From positions 1 to 64,000 of the forward strand of contig JAXMBI010000007.1 in assembly GCA_046349955.1 (NCBI GenBank): a DNA stretch of 64,000 bases, read 5' to 3'. Positions 42,889 to 50,987 of this stretch are shown in pieces; position 1 is the first letter of the stretch; every line of letters starts with the position of its first letter. The stretch is from JBGAPH01 sp046349955. GTDB lineage: Bacteria > Planctomycetota > Planctomycetia > Pirellulales > JBGAPH01. The translations under genes were made by a program, and so were the position numbers. Below the pieces are notes generated by a model that searched no databases, was not told the DNA's origin, and saw only the letters and a list, made by a program, of their open reading frames with translations.

Positions 42889-45156
42889 ATGGCGCTGCGT
42901 CGGAATAACGGATTCAACGCTCTGCGCGTATTTGGTCGGCTCATCCTGTTCGGACTGAGCTGGCTAACCATCGGACTGCTGTTGAGAACGGCGGCGGCGC
43001 AAGATGGCGCCCCGGCGACACCAGGTCCGCCCGCGGCTGAAGTCGCCGCTCAACCCGCTCCCGCGGCGGAAACAACCGCCGCGTTCGGCCGCTTGATTCG
43101 CGTGCCGCTCCCGATCGTCGGCGAGCTCGACAATCGCGTGCGGGCGATGGTCCGCCAAGCGCTTTCGACGCGCACGCCCGCCGAAGGCCGCCCGGTGCTG
43201 GTGTTCGAGCTCTGGCCCGAAGGCTCCGAATTCGGTCAAGGCTGCGACTTCTACCGTGCCCAGGCGCTGGCCGATTTTCTCACCAGCCGCGAGCTCAGCG
43301 GCGTGCGCACGGTCGCTTACATCCCGAAGTCGATCAAGGGACACGGCGTGCTCGTAGCCCTGGCCTGCGAAGAGATCGTGATGGCGCCCGACGCCGCGTT
43401 GGGCGAGGCCGGGGTCGATCTGCAGGCGGGGGGCGCGAGTCTGGAGGAGGCCGAGGCGGCCTACCGCAAGGTGGCCAGTCGGCGCAAGACGCTGCCCGTA
43501 GAAGTCGCCCTGGGCATGCTCGACCGCAACCGCAAGGTGCTCGAGGTCGAAACGGATCTGAGCGTCGAGTATGTGTTCGATAGCGACTTGGCCGACCTGC
43601 GGGTCCGCCGCGCCGTCCAGGGAGAGCCCAAAACGCTGAAGGAGCGTGGCGAACTCGGCTCGTTCACCGGGCGGGAAGCGCGCCGCTTGGGGTTTGTGAA
43701 ATATGAAGCCCCCTCGCGCGACGCGCTAGCCCGCGCACTGGGGCTGCCCGCTGCGGCGCTCGAACAAGATCCTTCGCTGGGGGGCAAGTGGGTGTCGATC
43801 TTGGTGCCGATCAAAGGCCCGATCACGCCGCAACTCGCGCAGCACGTGCCCCGCAAGATCATGGAACAGATTGAAACGCGGGGGGTGAACCTGGTCTGCC
43901 TGCAAATCGAGAGCCCGGGCGGCTCGCTGAACGATTCGCTCGAGTTGGCCAACTTTCTGGCCGACCTCGATCCGCAGCGCGTCCGCACGGTCGCCTTCGT
44001 GCCGGAGCAGGCCCTGGGGGACGCCACGGCGATCGCCCTGGCGTGCGATCAAATCGTGCTGCAGCCCAAGGCCGCCTTGGGAGGTTGGGGGGCGCACCAG
44101 CTCTCGGCCGACGAGGTGAAGCTCGTTTCGGAGACGATTCGTCGCAAGCTCGCCCCGGCCAAGAACCGTTCCTGGTCGTTGCCGGCGGCGCTGGTGGATC
44201 CCATGCTCGAGGTGCATCGCTACCAGAAACGCGATGGCAAGACGACCGACTACTTTTCGGCCGACGAATTCGCCGAACTCAAGGACCAGGCCGATTGGCA
44301 GCGCGGAGACGTCGTGACCAAGCCCGGCGAGCCGCTGCAGGCAGTCGGTCCGCGCGCGGTCGAACTGGGACTGGCACGGCAGGTGGTGGCGAATTTTGGC
44401 GAGTGGAAGCAGCTCTACGGTCTCGAGGACGATCCGAACCTCGTTCAGCCGGGCTGGGCCGACGTTCTGATCTCGGCGCTCACGCGGACCGAGGTCGCCT
44501 GGATGCTGCTGCTCATTGGCGGCGTGGCGCTCTACGTGGAGCTGCAGGCGCCGGGCTTGGGCATTGGCGCCTTTGTCGCCACGGTTTGCTTCCTGCTGTT
44601 CTTTTGGGCCAAGTTCCTCGGAGGAACGGCGGAGTGGCTCGAGGTGATGCTGTTCGTCGCCGGGGTCGTTTGCCTGTTGCTCGAGCTGTTCGTGCTGCCA
44701 GGATTAGGCATCTTTGGCCTGGGGGGCGGCCTGCTCATCATCACGTCGCTGGTGCTGCTCAGCCAAACCTTTGTGCTGCCGCGCAACGAGTACCAGATGG
44801 ACCAGTTCCGCGACTCGTTGCTCGTGGTCGGCGGGGCGCTGTTGGGCATCATCGGCGCGGCGGTCGCTGTGCGGCGGTATCTACCGCATGCGCCGCTGCT
44901 CCGGAACATCATGCTCGCGCCCGATTCCGATGAGGAACTCGAGCGCATTTCCTCGCGGGAGTCGCTGGTCGACTTCAGCCACCTGCTCGGCCAGCACGGC
45001 TCGGCGATCACGCCCCTCATGCCTTCGGGCAAGGCCCGCTTCGGCGGCGAACTGGTCGACGTAATCTCGTCCGGTGAGGCGATCGACCGCGGCGATGACG
45101 TGGTCGTCGTGCAGGTGCGCGGGAACCATGTGGTCGTCGAGAAGCGGGCCGTGTAA
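42889..45156 (+). CDS. NfeD-like membrane protein with two ClpP/SppA-type domains
   Basis: 755 residues. A signal/anchor region (LRVFGRLILFGLSWLTIGLLL) precedes two serine-protease-like domains. The first (about 65-250) has VLVFELWPEGSEF and LVALACEEIVMAPDAALGEAG; the second (about 270-520) has LVCLQIESPGGSLNDSLELANFLADL and ALACDQIVLQPKAALGGWG. A membrane block (about 535-680, four or five helices) and an OB-like NfeD end (GELVDVISSGEAIDRGDDVVVVQVRGNHVVVE) follow. In the positions where SppA/ClpP have the nucleophile, I see GHGV and GDATA rather than a Ser motif, so neither domain looks obviously catalytic. Such proteins are linked to membrane microdomains. Confidence 0.82.
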   Translation: MALRRNNGFNALRVFGRLILFGLSWLTIGLLLRTAAAQDGAPATPGPPAAEVAAQPAPAAETTAAFGRLIRVPLPIVGELDNRVRAMVRQALSTRTPAEGRPVLVFELWPEGSEFGQGCDFYRAQALADFLTSRELSGVRTVAYIPKSIKGHGVLVALACEEIVMAPDAALGEAGVDLQAGGASLEEAEAAYRKVASRRKTLPVEVALGMLDRNRKVLEVETDLSVEYVFDSDLADLRVRRAVQGEPKTLKERGELGSFTGREARRLGFVKYEAPSRDALARALGLPAAALEQDPSLGGKWVSILVPIKGPITPQLAQHVPRKIMEQIETRGVNLVCLQIESPGGSLNDSLELANFLADLDPQRVRTVAFVPEQALGDATAIALACDQIVLQPKAALGGWGAHQLSADEVKLVSETIRRKLAPAKNRSWSLPAALVDPMLEVHRYQKRDGKTTDYFSADEFAELKDQADWQRGDVVTKPGEPLQAVGPRAVELGLARQVVANFGEWKQLYGLEDDPNLVQPGWADVLISALTRTEVAWMLLLIGGVALYVELQAPGLGIGAFVATVCFLLFFWAKFLGGTAEWLEVMLFVAGVVCLLLELFVLPGLGIFGLGGGLLIITSLVLLSQTFVLPRNEYQMDQFRDSLLVVGGALLGIIGAAVAVRRYLPHAPLLRNIMLAPDSDEELERISSRESLVDFSHLLGQHGSAITPLMPSGKARFGGELVDVISSGEAIDRGDDVVVVQVRGNHVVVEKRAV

Positions 45157-45227
45157 CCGGGGCCTCGCGCACCCCGGCGAGTCCGCCCTCCGGCCTAGAC
45201 ATCCGCTGTAGCCAATCGCGGCGCAGC

Positions 45228-45260
45228 AAAAAGGGGAAGACGGCCGAACCGTCTTCCCCT
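45228..45260 (-). terminator. rho-independent terminator after the small lipoproteins
   Basis: On the minus strand AGGGGAAGACGG, a five-base loop and CCGTCTTCCCCT form a perfect twelve-base-pair stem followed by five T. It lies 38 bases past the stop of the 47-residue lipoprotein gene and ends that transcript. Confidence 0.88.
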
Positions 45261-45297
45261 GGGAAAGTCATACCGCGCGAGGGCGCCGCAACTTTCG

Positions 45298-45441
45298 TTA
45301 CGGCGTCTTTTCCCCTTCCGCGGGCTTGGTGTCGCCCGCCGGGGGGGCCGTCGGCTCGGCCTTCTTAGCGCCTTCACCGCCACAGCCGATCGACGCCATG
45401 CTCACGCCGAACAGGGCTACGAGCACAAAGAACTTCTTCAT
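45298..45441 (-). CDS. tiny lipoprotein, 47 residues
   Basis: MKKFFVLVALFGVSMASIGC is a strong lipoprotein signal with the lipobox SIGC. The mature part is only 27 residues, Pro/Ala/Lys/Glu-rich (AKKAEPTAPPAGDTKPAEGE), and probably unfolded. A strong terminator follows. The gene lies 134 bp downstream of the His-rich lipoprotein gene on the same strand, and both mature parts share an Ala-Lys-Lys-x-Glu-Pro stretch soon after the cysteine, so they are likely paralogous and co-transcribed. Confidence 0.65.
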   Translation of the reverse strand: MKKFFVLVALFGVSMASIGCGGEGAKKAEPTAPPAGDTKPAEGEKTP

Positions 45442-45575
45442 TCTGACCTCACTCTGAGAAACTGGGTGACGCTGGCAGGACCTTCCTGCCCTGTTTTCAC
45501 GGCCGAGCTGGCATGCATTTCGCCGCTCGAGCGGCAGTATTGCTAGCCACGGCCCAATTGTTCGTAGGTCGGGAG

Positions 45576-45890
45576 TTACTGCGGCGCCTTCTCGGGGGCA
45601 GGCGGCGCTTCGCTTTCGGCGGCGGGGGCCAGCGGGTCGGTCACGGCCGGCTCCGGCGCGGGGACCGTGTCGCCTGCCGCGGGGGCGGCGGGTTCCGTGG
45701 TCGGCGCAGCCGCCTTTTCATCATGGGCATGATCGTGGTCATGGTCATGATCGTGGGCTTCGCCCGGAGCGTGGGTGTGGCCATCGGCCGCTGGGGGGGC
45801 CGGCTCCACCTTCTTGGCGGCCGGTTCGCCGCAACCCACCGCGAAGGCGGTATATCCTAGGAATGCCATCGACCAGAGCACTTTACGCAT
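45576..45890 (-). CDS. histidine-rich lipoprotein
   Basis: 104 residues. MRKVLWSMAFLGYTAFAVGC is a lipoprotein signal with Cys20. The mature region begins EPAAKKVEPAPPAADGH and then has HDHDHDHDHAHD, a run of alternating His and Asp well suited to binding Zn, Ni or Co at the membrane surface. The rest is Ala/Pro/Glu-rich. It resembles metal-buffering lipoproteins, but no metal transporter lies nearby. It precedes the 47-residue lipoprotein gene. Confidence 0.7.
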   Translation of the reverse strand: MRKVLWSMAFLGYTAFAVGCGEPAAKKVEPAPPAADGHTHAPGEAHDHDHDHDHAHDEKAAAPTTEPAAPAAGDTVPAPEPAVTDPLAPAAESEAPPAPEKAPQ

Positions 45891-46137
45891 CGCGTACTCT
45901 TCCTTCTCGTACCGTGACTCTCAGGGTTGGGACCACCGTGGACATCGAACGCTCGCTCGCGAGCGCCCGCCAAACCCTTGAGTGGTTTGATCCATGCGGC
46001 GGGGTATTTATTCCCCAGTCGCCAGAAGCGGCCAAGGCATTCAATCAGTGCAGCCTCGAGCAAGTCCCCACTCACTGGTGGGGCTCGCCCCACGGGGAAC
46101 ATAGCACGCTCCTGAGCAACGTGCTAGCAGGCAATCA

Positions 46138-47157
46138 TCAAGGCGGAAGTCCGCAAGCCACTCGCATGTTGCCTAGACATCCTAGATACACATCGGGCGG
46201 GAGTCCGTCGACGCGAACTGCGTGGTCGCCCGACACGCCATCAACGAGGCCGCCTTCGTCGACGAGCGTCTCGAGGAGCTCGGCTTGTTGCCCGCAGGTC
46301 CAAGCGGCGGCGCGCTCGAGTTGGCCGGCGACTCCCAGCATCGCCAGCGCGAGCGCGTAGGCGGCCCAATCGGTGACGCCAGCGATCAAGGTGTGGTCGC
46401 AAGGGGTGCGACACGCGATGCGGCCCCCTTGCGGAACGCGCGCCGCGATGAGCTCCCAGGGAAGGGAACCTGCGCCGATTTCATTGCCGCCGTCGATCAA
46501 TCCCAGCGTGCAGATTGGCAGCCTGCGCCGCTGCACATCCTCGAAAAGTCGCCACAGCGGAGCCGCAAAATCCTCGAGCGCCTCGCCGCGCATGTTGCGG
46601 CAGGTTCCCTGCAGTTCGATCGGGATTTCAGCCAGAAACGACGAGACCGGCGGCGGGCCAGCGCGCTGTTGGGCGAGGAACGTATCGAGCGTGTGCGCGG
46701 GGCCAGGGCGTTCGATCGCCACCAAATGCGACCAGCCCCGCGCCAGGCAACGATCCATCGCTGCCCTCCAAGCGGAGCGGTCTCCTGCTGGATGCGCTAA
46801 GTCAAGGATCTCGCAGTCGAGCGAACTCGCGCGTAAGCCAAGTTCGATTGCCGCACGAATCAGTGGATCGCAAACCCAGTCGACGCGCATGCCCAGCGCT
46901 CGGCAAGCGCGCGCCAGATAGAGCGCTCCAGGCGGTCCATCGGTTTCGGCCGCGCCCCCTGCGGTGAGAATGGGGAAGCCCGTGACGATGCCGACGGCCG
47001 TTCCGTCCCGCGCCAGGCTTTGGGCTGAGGAAAGCAGCTCAAGGTTGGCCGCAGGCGCGAGGGCGGAGGAAAATCCCACCAGGCCACGCCCACCGGGATC
47101 CTGCGCCATGTAGGTCCCTAATTCCAAAACCCAACCTGGAGCTGCAGACGAGGCCAT
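46138..47157 (-). CDS. DUF4392 protein (glutamate-cyclase-like domain)
   Basis: 339 residues. The family pattern is visible: LSSAQSLARDGTAVGIVTGFPILTAGGAAETDGPPGALYLARACRALG near the start, a central HLVAIERPGPAHTLDTFLAQQRAG, and GLIDGGNEIGAGSLPWELIAARVPQGGRIACRTPCDHTLIAGVTDWAAYALA later. The family is related to the glutamate-cyclase domain of vertebrate DGLUCY. Activity in bacteria is not established here. The start at the ATG (MASSAAPG) avoids an extension reading through the gap. It is divergent from the respiratory locus. Confidence 0.75.
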   Translation of the reverse strand: MASSAAPGWVLELGTYMAQDPGGRGLVGFSSALAPAANLELLSSAQSLARDGTAVGIVTGFPILTAGGAAETDGPPGALYLARACRALGMRVDWVCDPLIRAAIELGLRASSLDCEILDLAHPAGDRSAWRAAMDRCLARGWSHLVAIERPGPAHTLDTFLAQQRAGPPPVSSFLAEIPIELQGTCRNMRGEALEDFAAPLWRLFEDVQRRRLPICTLGLIDGGNEIGAGSLPWELIAARVPQGGRIACRTPCDHTLIAGVTDWAAYALALAMLGVAGQLERAAAWTCGQQAELLETLVDEGGLVDGVSGDHAVRVDGLPPDVYLGCLGNMRVACGLPP

Positions 47158-47592
47158 AGAGCCTGCGAAATTCGGGTTGCTCTTGAGAGAAGCGGGTGAC
47201 GCTCGGGGGCGGCGTTGGCCGATGAATGCCCGGTTGTGGCCCAAGTCCTTCGGTCTGGCAAGGTGCGAGCGCGAATCGGGGATGCGATTGCCGCAAAGGT
47301 TCGAATTCTCGAACCTGCCGGCGAAGCGCATCGCTTTGGACCGAAGTGAGCAAAAAGGCTCAGTCTCACCGGCTCGGGTGGCCCGCTCGCCTGCTTGCCG
47401 AGCCGTAAGCATTAACTTTGGTTGACTTTTCTCGCTCAGCCGGTACAACAGAAAATTCGTTCGTGAAATTTGTCACAAAGTCGGCTTTCGTGGGGTTCGG
47501 CTTGTGTTTTTGGCGAACGCCACGCCCGCAACTTGAGTGGCCTGGCCGCAATCGTTTCCCCTCGCGAAGCGCCGGCTGTAAGAGATAGCCGC
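47158..47592 (+). promoter_or_regulatory. upstream region of the respiratory locus with a probable promoter
   Basis: TTGACT (47422-47427), a 16-base spacer and TACAAC (47444-47449) form a good sigma-70-type promoter pointing to the Rieske gene. Predicted transcript start near 47456 gives a leader of about 135 bases. No convincing gene is seen in this 435-bp gap, which also holds the promoter of the DUF4392 gene on the other strand. Confidence 0.6.
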
Positions 47593-48657
47593 ATGGCCGA
47601 AAAGAAGAAGATGTCGGTGGCCGATATTCTGGCTGCCGCGCGGAAGACCGATGCCAGCAAATCAGACGCAGCGGAGCCTGCGGCGCCAGCCGCGGGTCCG
47701 GAGGCGTCGTCTCCCGTCGAGCCTGCGGCCGAAGCGCCGCCGGCAGCCGCGAAACCCAGCCCTGCGGCCGCCAAGGCTGCTGCGGGGGGGGCGCGACCCA
47801 GCGTCGCTGATATTCTCGCCGCCGCGCGGGCTGCCAAGGGAGCTCAGCCCCCTGCCGCCGCGGCGCCGGCAGCCGCGTCGAAGCCCGCGGCCGCCAAGCC
47901 TGCCGCCGAGAAACCCAAAGCGGCCGAAAAACCGGCTGCCGCAGCGCCAGGCGGCCCCAAAGACACGGCCAGCATTCTGGCCGCCGCGCGGAAGGGCGCC
48001 CGCCCTGGCCCGGTCACCAAGAGCGAAGCTGCCGCGCGGGCATCGGCCGTGGCAGCGCCCGCCAAGCCGGAAAAGAACAAGCCCAGCGCCCCGCCGATGC
48101 CGGCCAAGCCGGACTACGCCAAACCCAAGGCCAAGGCCGCGGCTGAGGAAGACCGCCGCAGCTTCTTGCACTTGTTCCTCGGCACGATGATGGGGCTGGG
48201 TTTCACGTCCTTGGCGACGGCCAGCGGCCTGTGGACCCTCGGCTTGGCTCGGTTCATGTTCCCGAACATCCTGACCGAGCCCCCCAGCCGCTTCAAAGTC
48301 GGCTTCCCTAGCAACTTCGCCCCGGGTCAGGTGGAAACGAAGTTCATCGCCCAATTCGGCGTGTGGGTGGTCAATGGCGAATACAACGGCCAGGCCCAGA
48401 TCTACGCTCTGCGCTCCGTTTGCACCCATCTGGGTTGCACTCCCAACTGGCTCGAAGGGGAGCAGAAGTTCAAGTGCCCCTGCCATGGCAGCGGCTTCTA
48501 TAAGGACGGCATCAACTTCGAAGGCCCCGCGCCGCGGCCGCTCGAGCGCTACGCGATTCGCGTGGCCGACGACGGCCAGCTCGAAATCGACAAGAGCAAG
48601 ATCTTTCAGGAGGAAATGGGGCAGTGGACTGACCCCACGAGCTTCGTCACGGCGTAG
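47593..48657 (+). CDS. Rieske iron-sulfur protein of a b/Rieske quinol-oxidising complex
   Basis: 354 residues. Residues 1-188 are an Ala/Pro/Lys-rich, probably disordered extension with three copies of ADILAAAR-like motifs (about 8-18, 69-79, 126-133). A membrane anchor follows (about 190-218, FLHLFLGTMMGLGFTSLATA). The Rieske fold (about 220-354) has the 2Fe-2S ligands C277-T-H279 and C295-x2-H298 with the disulfide cysteines 282 and 297 (CTHLGC and CPCHGSG). It accepts electrons from menaquinol at the cytochrome b Qo site. Cytochrome b and the octahaem protein follow in the same direction. The start is the ATG of MAEKKKMSVADI. Confidence 0.93.
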   Translation: MAEKKKMSVADILAAARKTDASKSDAAEPAAPAAGPEASSPVEPAAEAPPAAAKPSPAAAKAAAGGARPSVADILAAARAAKGAQPPAAAAPAAASKPAAAKPAAEKPKAAEKPAAAAPGGPKDTASILAAARKGARPGPVTKSEAAARASAVAAPAKPEKNKPSAPPMPAKPDYAKPKAKAAAEEDRRSFLHLFLGTMMGLGFTSLATASGLWTLGLARFMFPNILTEPPSRFKVGFPSNFAPGQVETKFIAQFGVWVVNGEYNGQAQIYALRSVCTHLGCTPNWLEGEQKFKCPCHGSGFYKDGINFEGPAPRPLERYAIRVADDGQLEIDKSKIFQEEMGQWTDPTSFVTA

Positions 48658-48772
48658 CTGGCTCGCCCGCCGGCTTCGGCCAGCGTCTGGCTTCCGACGT
48701 GTTCCGCCAAGCTCGTTGCTCCTCAAGCGTTTGCAACGGCCAATTTTTCCCAACTAAGCCTGCAGGCCCTTC

Positions 48773-49561
48773 ATGTCGCTCGGCGACGACATTCGCGAAT
48801 CGCAGATTTGGAAGAGCGTGTTCCGCCATCCGGCGCCCGTCGACCGGCGCAACCGGATCGTGGTCATGCTCACCAACTTCTTCTTGCACCTGCACCCGGT
48901 GTCGATCAAGAAGCAAGGCATCGCCCTCAGCTACACCTGGTGCATGGGGGGCGTGACCTTCTTCCTGTTCCTGGTGGAAACGGTCACGGGCGTGCTCTTG
49001 ATGTTCTACTACCGGCCCACGATCGAGTGGGCCTACTGGGACATCTTATCGTTGCGCGACGTCACCTCCTTAGGCATCCTCCGCGAGTTGCATCGCTGGG
49101 GGGCCCACGCAATGGTGATCACCGTCTGGCTGCACATGTACCGGGTTTTTCTCACGGGCAGCTATAAGCCGCCGCGCGAGTTCAATTGGGTGGTCGGCGT
49201 GATCTTGCTCCTGCTCACGCTGTTGCTCTCGTTCACCGGCTACCTGCTCCCCTGGGACCAGTTGGCGATTTGGGCCATCACCGTGGGCTCGAACATGGCC
49301 CGCGCCACGCCGGTGCTGGGGCATGAAGGCCCCGGCGCTCAGGTGCTCAACAACGTGTCGATCAACCTGGGCGGCCTCGACCTGATCACCAACGCCTCGG
49401 ACGCGCGGTTCGGCCTGCTCGGCGCGCGGTTCGTGGGCGAGGAAACGCTCAACCGCTTCTACATCCTGCACTGCATCGCCATTCCGCTCGCGGTGGCGCT
49501 GCTGTTGGCGATTCACTTCTGGCGCGTCCGCAAGGACGGCGGCATCAGCGGCCCGCTGTAA
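48773..49561 (+). CDS. cytochrome b6-type subunit of the b/Rieske complex
   Basis: 262 residues with four membrane helices, the b6 type. Haem ligands are H107 and H121 (13 residues between) and H233 and H248 (14 between), the spacing of b6f-type proteins. Cys57 in TWCMGG aligns with Cys35 of chloroplast/cyanobacterial b6, the attachment point of the extra haem ci (cn) near the Qi site. The FYYRPT, VHRW-like HRWGAH and FYILHCIAIPLAV strings support the alignment. The gene lies 115 bp after the Rieske gene and 58 bp before the C-terminal subunit gene. Confidence 0.93.
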   Translation: MSLGDDIRESQIWKSVFRHPAPVDRRNRIVVMLTNFFLHLHPVSIKKQGIALSYTWCMGGVTFFLFLVETVTGVLLMFYYRPTIEWAYWDILSLRDVTSLGILRELHRWGAHAMVITVWLHMYRVFLTGSYKPPREFNWVVGVILLLLTLLLSFTGYLLPWDQLAIWAITVGSNMARATPVLGHEGPGAQVLNNVSINLGGLDLITNASDARFGLLGARFVGEETLNRFYILHCIAIPLAVALLLAIHFWRVRKDGGISGPL

Positions 49562-49619
49562 CGCGAAGCGGGGCCCCGGCAGTCACGCGACTTCAAGATC
49601 CTTTCGGTGCTTCCCAGCC

Positions 49620-50942
49620 ATGCACGGCGACAACACCCAATTCCTGCACAGCATCGCCGGGTTCCTCGGCGGCTACTACGTGGCCATCGCCGTGATGAAC
49701 GCGCTGGCCGCGCTGTACCTGTGGCAGAAGCTGGGCAAGGGGGCGCAGGCGATCGTGTGGCTGGTGGTGGCGATGGTGGCCGCCGGCATCTTCGCTCCGT
49801 TGGCCCTTAGCGCCCATCCGCTCGAAGTGCCGAGCGGGATCCGAAATTTCGTCGACTACATGACCGGCCCCGTGGTCTACACGGTGGGCACCACGCTGGG
49901 GCTGATCGTCTTCCTGGTCTTCCGCCGCTTCTTCGTACAGCCGGTGGTGGCCTGGTCGCTGCTCAACATCTCGCTGTTCGTGCTCGGCATGTCGATTTCC
50001 GACTACGAGTTCGCCCAGATCGTCACCAAGCCCGACAATGTGCCGATCGTGGCGCTGATCTTTCTGCTGGCCTTCTTCACTTGGCTGGCCACTTATAAGG
50101 CGGTGCAGAACGACGATCGCGCCCGCCAAGGCCTGCCCCCGCTCGAGAAGCTCGACGACGAGAAGATCCTGGTCTGGCCCGACCTGGTCTACTCCGAGCT
50201 GATCTGCATGATCGTGGTCACGGCCGTGTTGCTGCTGTGGGGCATCGGCCTGCAGGCGCCGCTCGAAGAGCCGGCCAGCAGCGTGAAGACCCCCAACCCC
50301 TCGAAGGCCCCCTGGTACTTCCTGGGCCTTCAGGAAATGCTCGTCTACTTCGATCCCTGGTACGCCGGGGTCGTGTTGCCGAGCCTCACGATCGTGGGCC
50401 TGATGGCCATTCCCTACTTGGACTTCAACAAGAAGGGGAACGGCTACTACACGATCGAGCAGCGCTGGTTCGCCTACATCATCTTCCAACTCGGCTTTCT
50501 CGAGCTTTGGATCACGCTCATCATCCTGGGCACGTTCCTCCGCGGCCCGAACTGGAACTTCTTTGGGCCCTACGAGTACTGGGACACCCACAAGGTGCTC
50601 GCGCTCAACAACATCGATCTCTCGGAATACTTCTGGGAGTTGTGGTTGGGCATGCCGCAGCCCAAGGCGGCCGCAGGCAGCCCTTGGTACATCCAGCTTT
50701 GGTGGATCGTTGTGCGTGAGTCGCCGGGCATCCTGTCGCTGCTGGCTTACCTGCTGATTCTCCCGCCGCTGTTGGCGGTCACCATCTTCCGCAAGTTCTT
50801 CATCCGCATGGGCTTCATCCGCTACATGGTGATGATCAATCTGCTGCTGTTGATGGCTTCGCTGCCGATCAAGATGGTCCTGCGCTGGACGGCGAACCTG
50901 AAATACATCGTGGCGATTCCCGAGTACTTCCTAAACTTCTAG
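49620..50942 (+). CDS. enlarged cytochrome b C-terminal subunit (subunit IV-like)
   Basis: 440 residues, far larger than PetD (about 160). About 1-200 contains roughly four added membrane helices. The PetD-like part begins near DDEKILVWPDLVYSELICM and has the Qo-site segment SKAPWYFLGLQEMLVYFDPW, where PEWY is written APWY. Further helices follow (VVLPSLTIVGLMAIPYL, FAYIIFQLGFLELWITLIIL), then a region with a soluble loop (GMPQPKAAAGSPWYIQ) and two more helices. The protein completes cytochrome b with the preceding gene. The first helices are of unknown role. Confidence 0.85.
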   Translation: MHGDNTQFLHSIAGFLGGYYVAIAVMNALAALYLWQKLGKGAQAIVWLVVAMVAAGIFAPLALSAHPLEVPSGIRNFVDYMTGPVVYTVGTTLGLIVFLVFRRFFVQPVVAWSLLNISLFVLGMSISDYEFAQIVTKPDNVPIVALIFLLAFFTWLATYKAVQNDDRARQGLPPLEKLDDEKILVWPDLVYSELICMIVVTAVLLLWGIGLQAPLEEPASSVKTPNPSKAPWYFLGLQEMLVYFDPWYAGVVLPSLTIVGLMAIPYLDFNKKGNGYYTIEQRWFAYIIFQLGFLELWITLIILGTFLRGPNWNFFGPYEYWDTHKVLALNNIDLSEYFWELWLGMPQPKAAAGSPWYIQLWWIVVRESPGILSLLAYLLILPPLLAVTIFRKFFIRMGFIRYMVMINLLLLMASLPIKMVLRWTANLKYIVAIPEYFLNF

Positions 50943-50987
50943 TCGGGTGTCCGGCCCTCCCCTGGGGGCCCGCTGGAAAGACGCTTC

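Noticed and set aside
45863..46360. Plus-strand frame over the gap before the DUF4392 gene end
   Set aside because: It overlaps two supported minus-strand genes at its ends, and its middle is Ser/Thr/Pro-rich without any motif.
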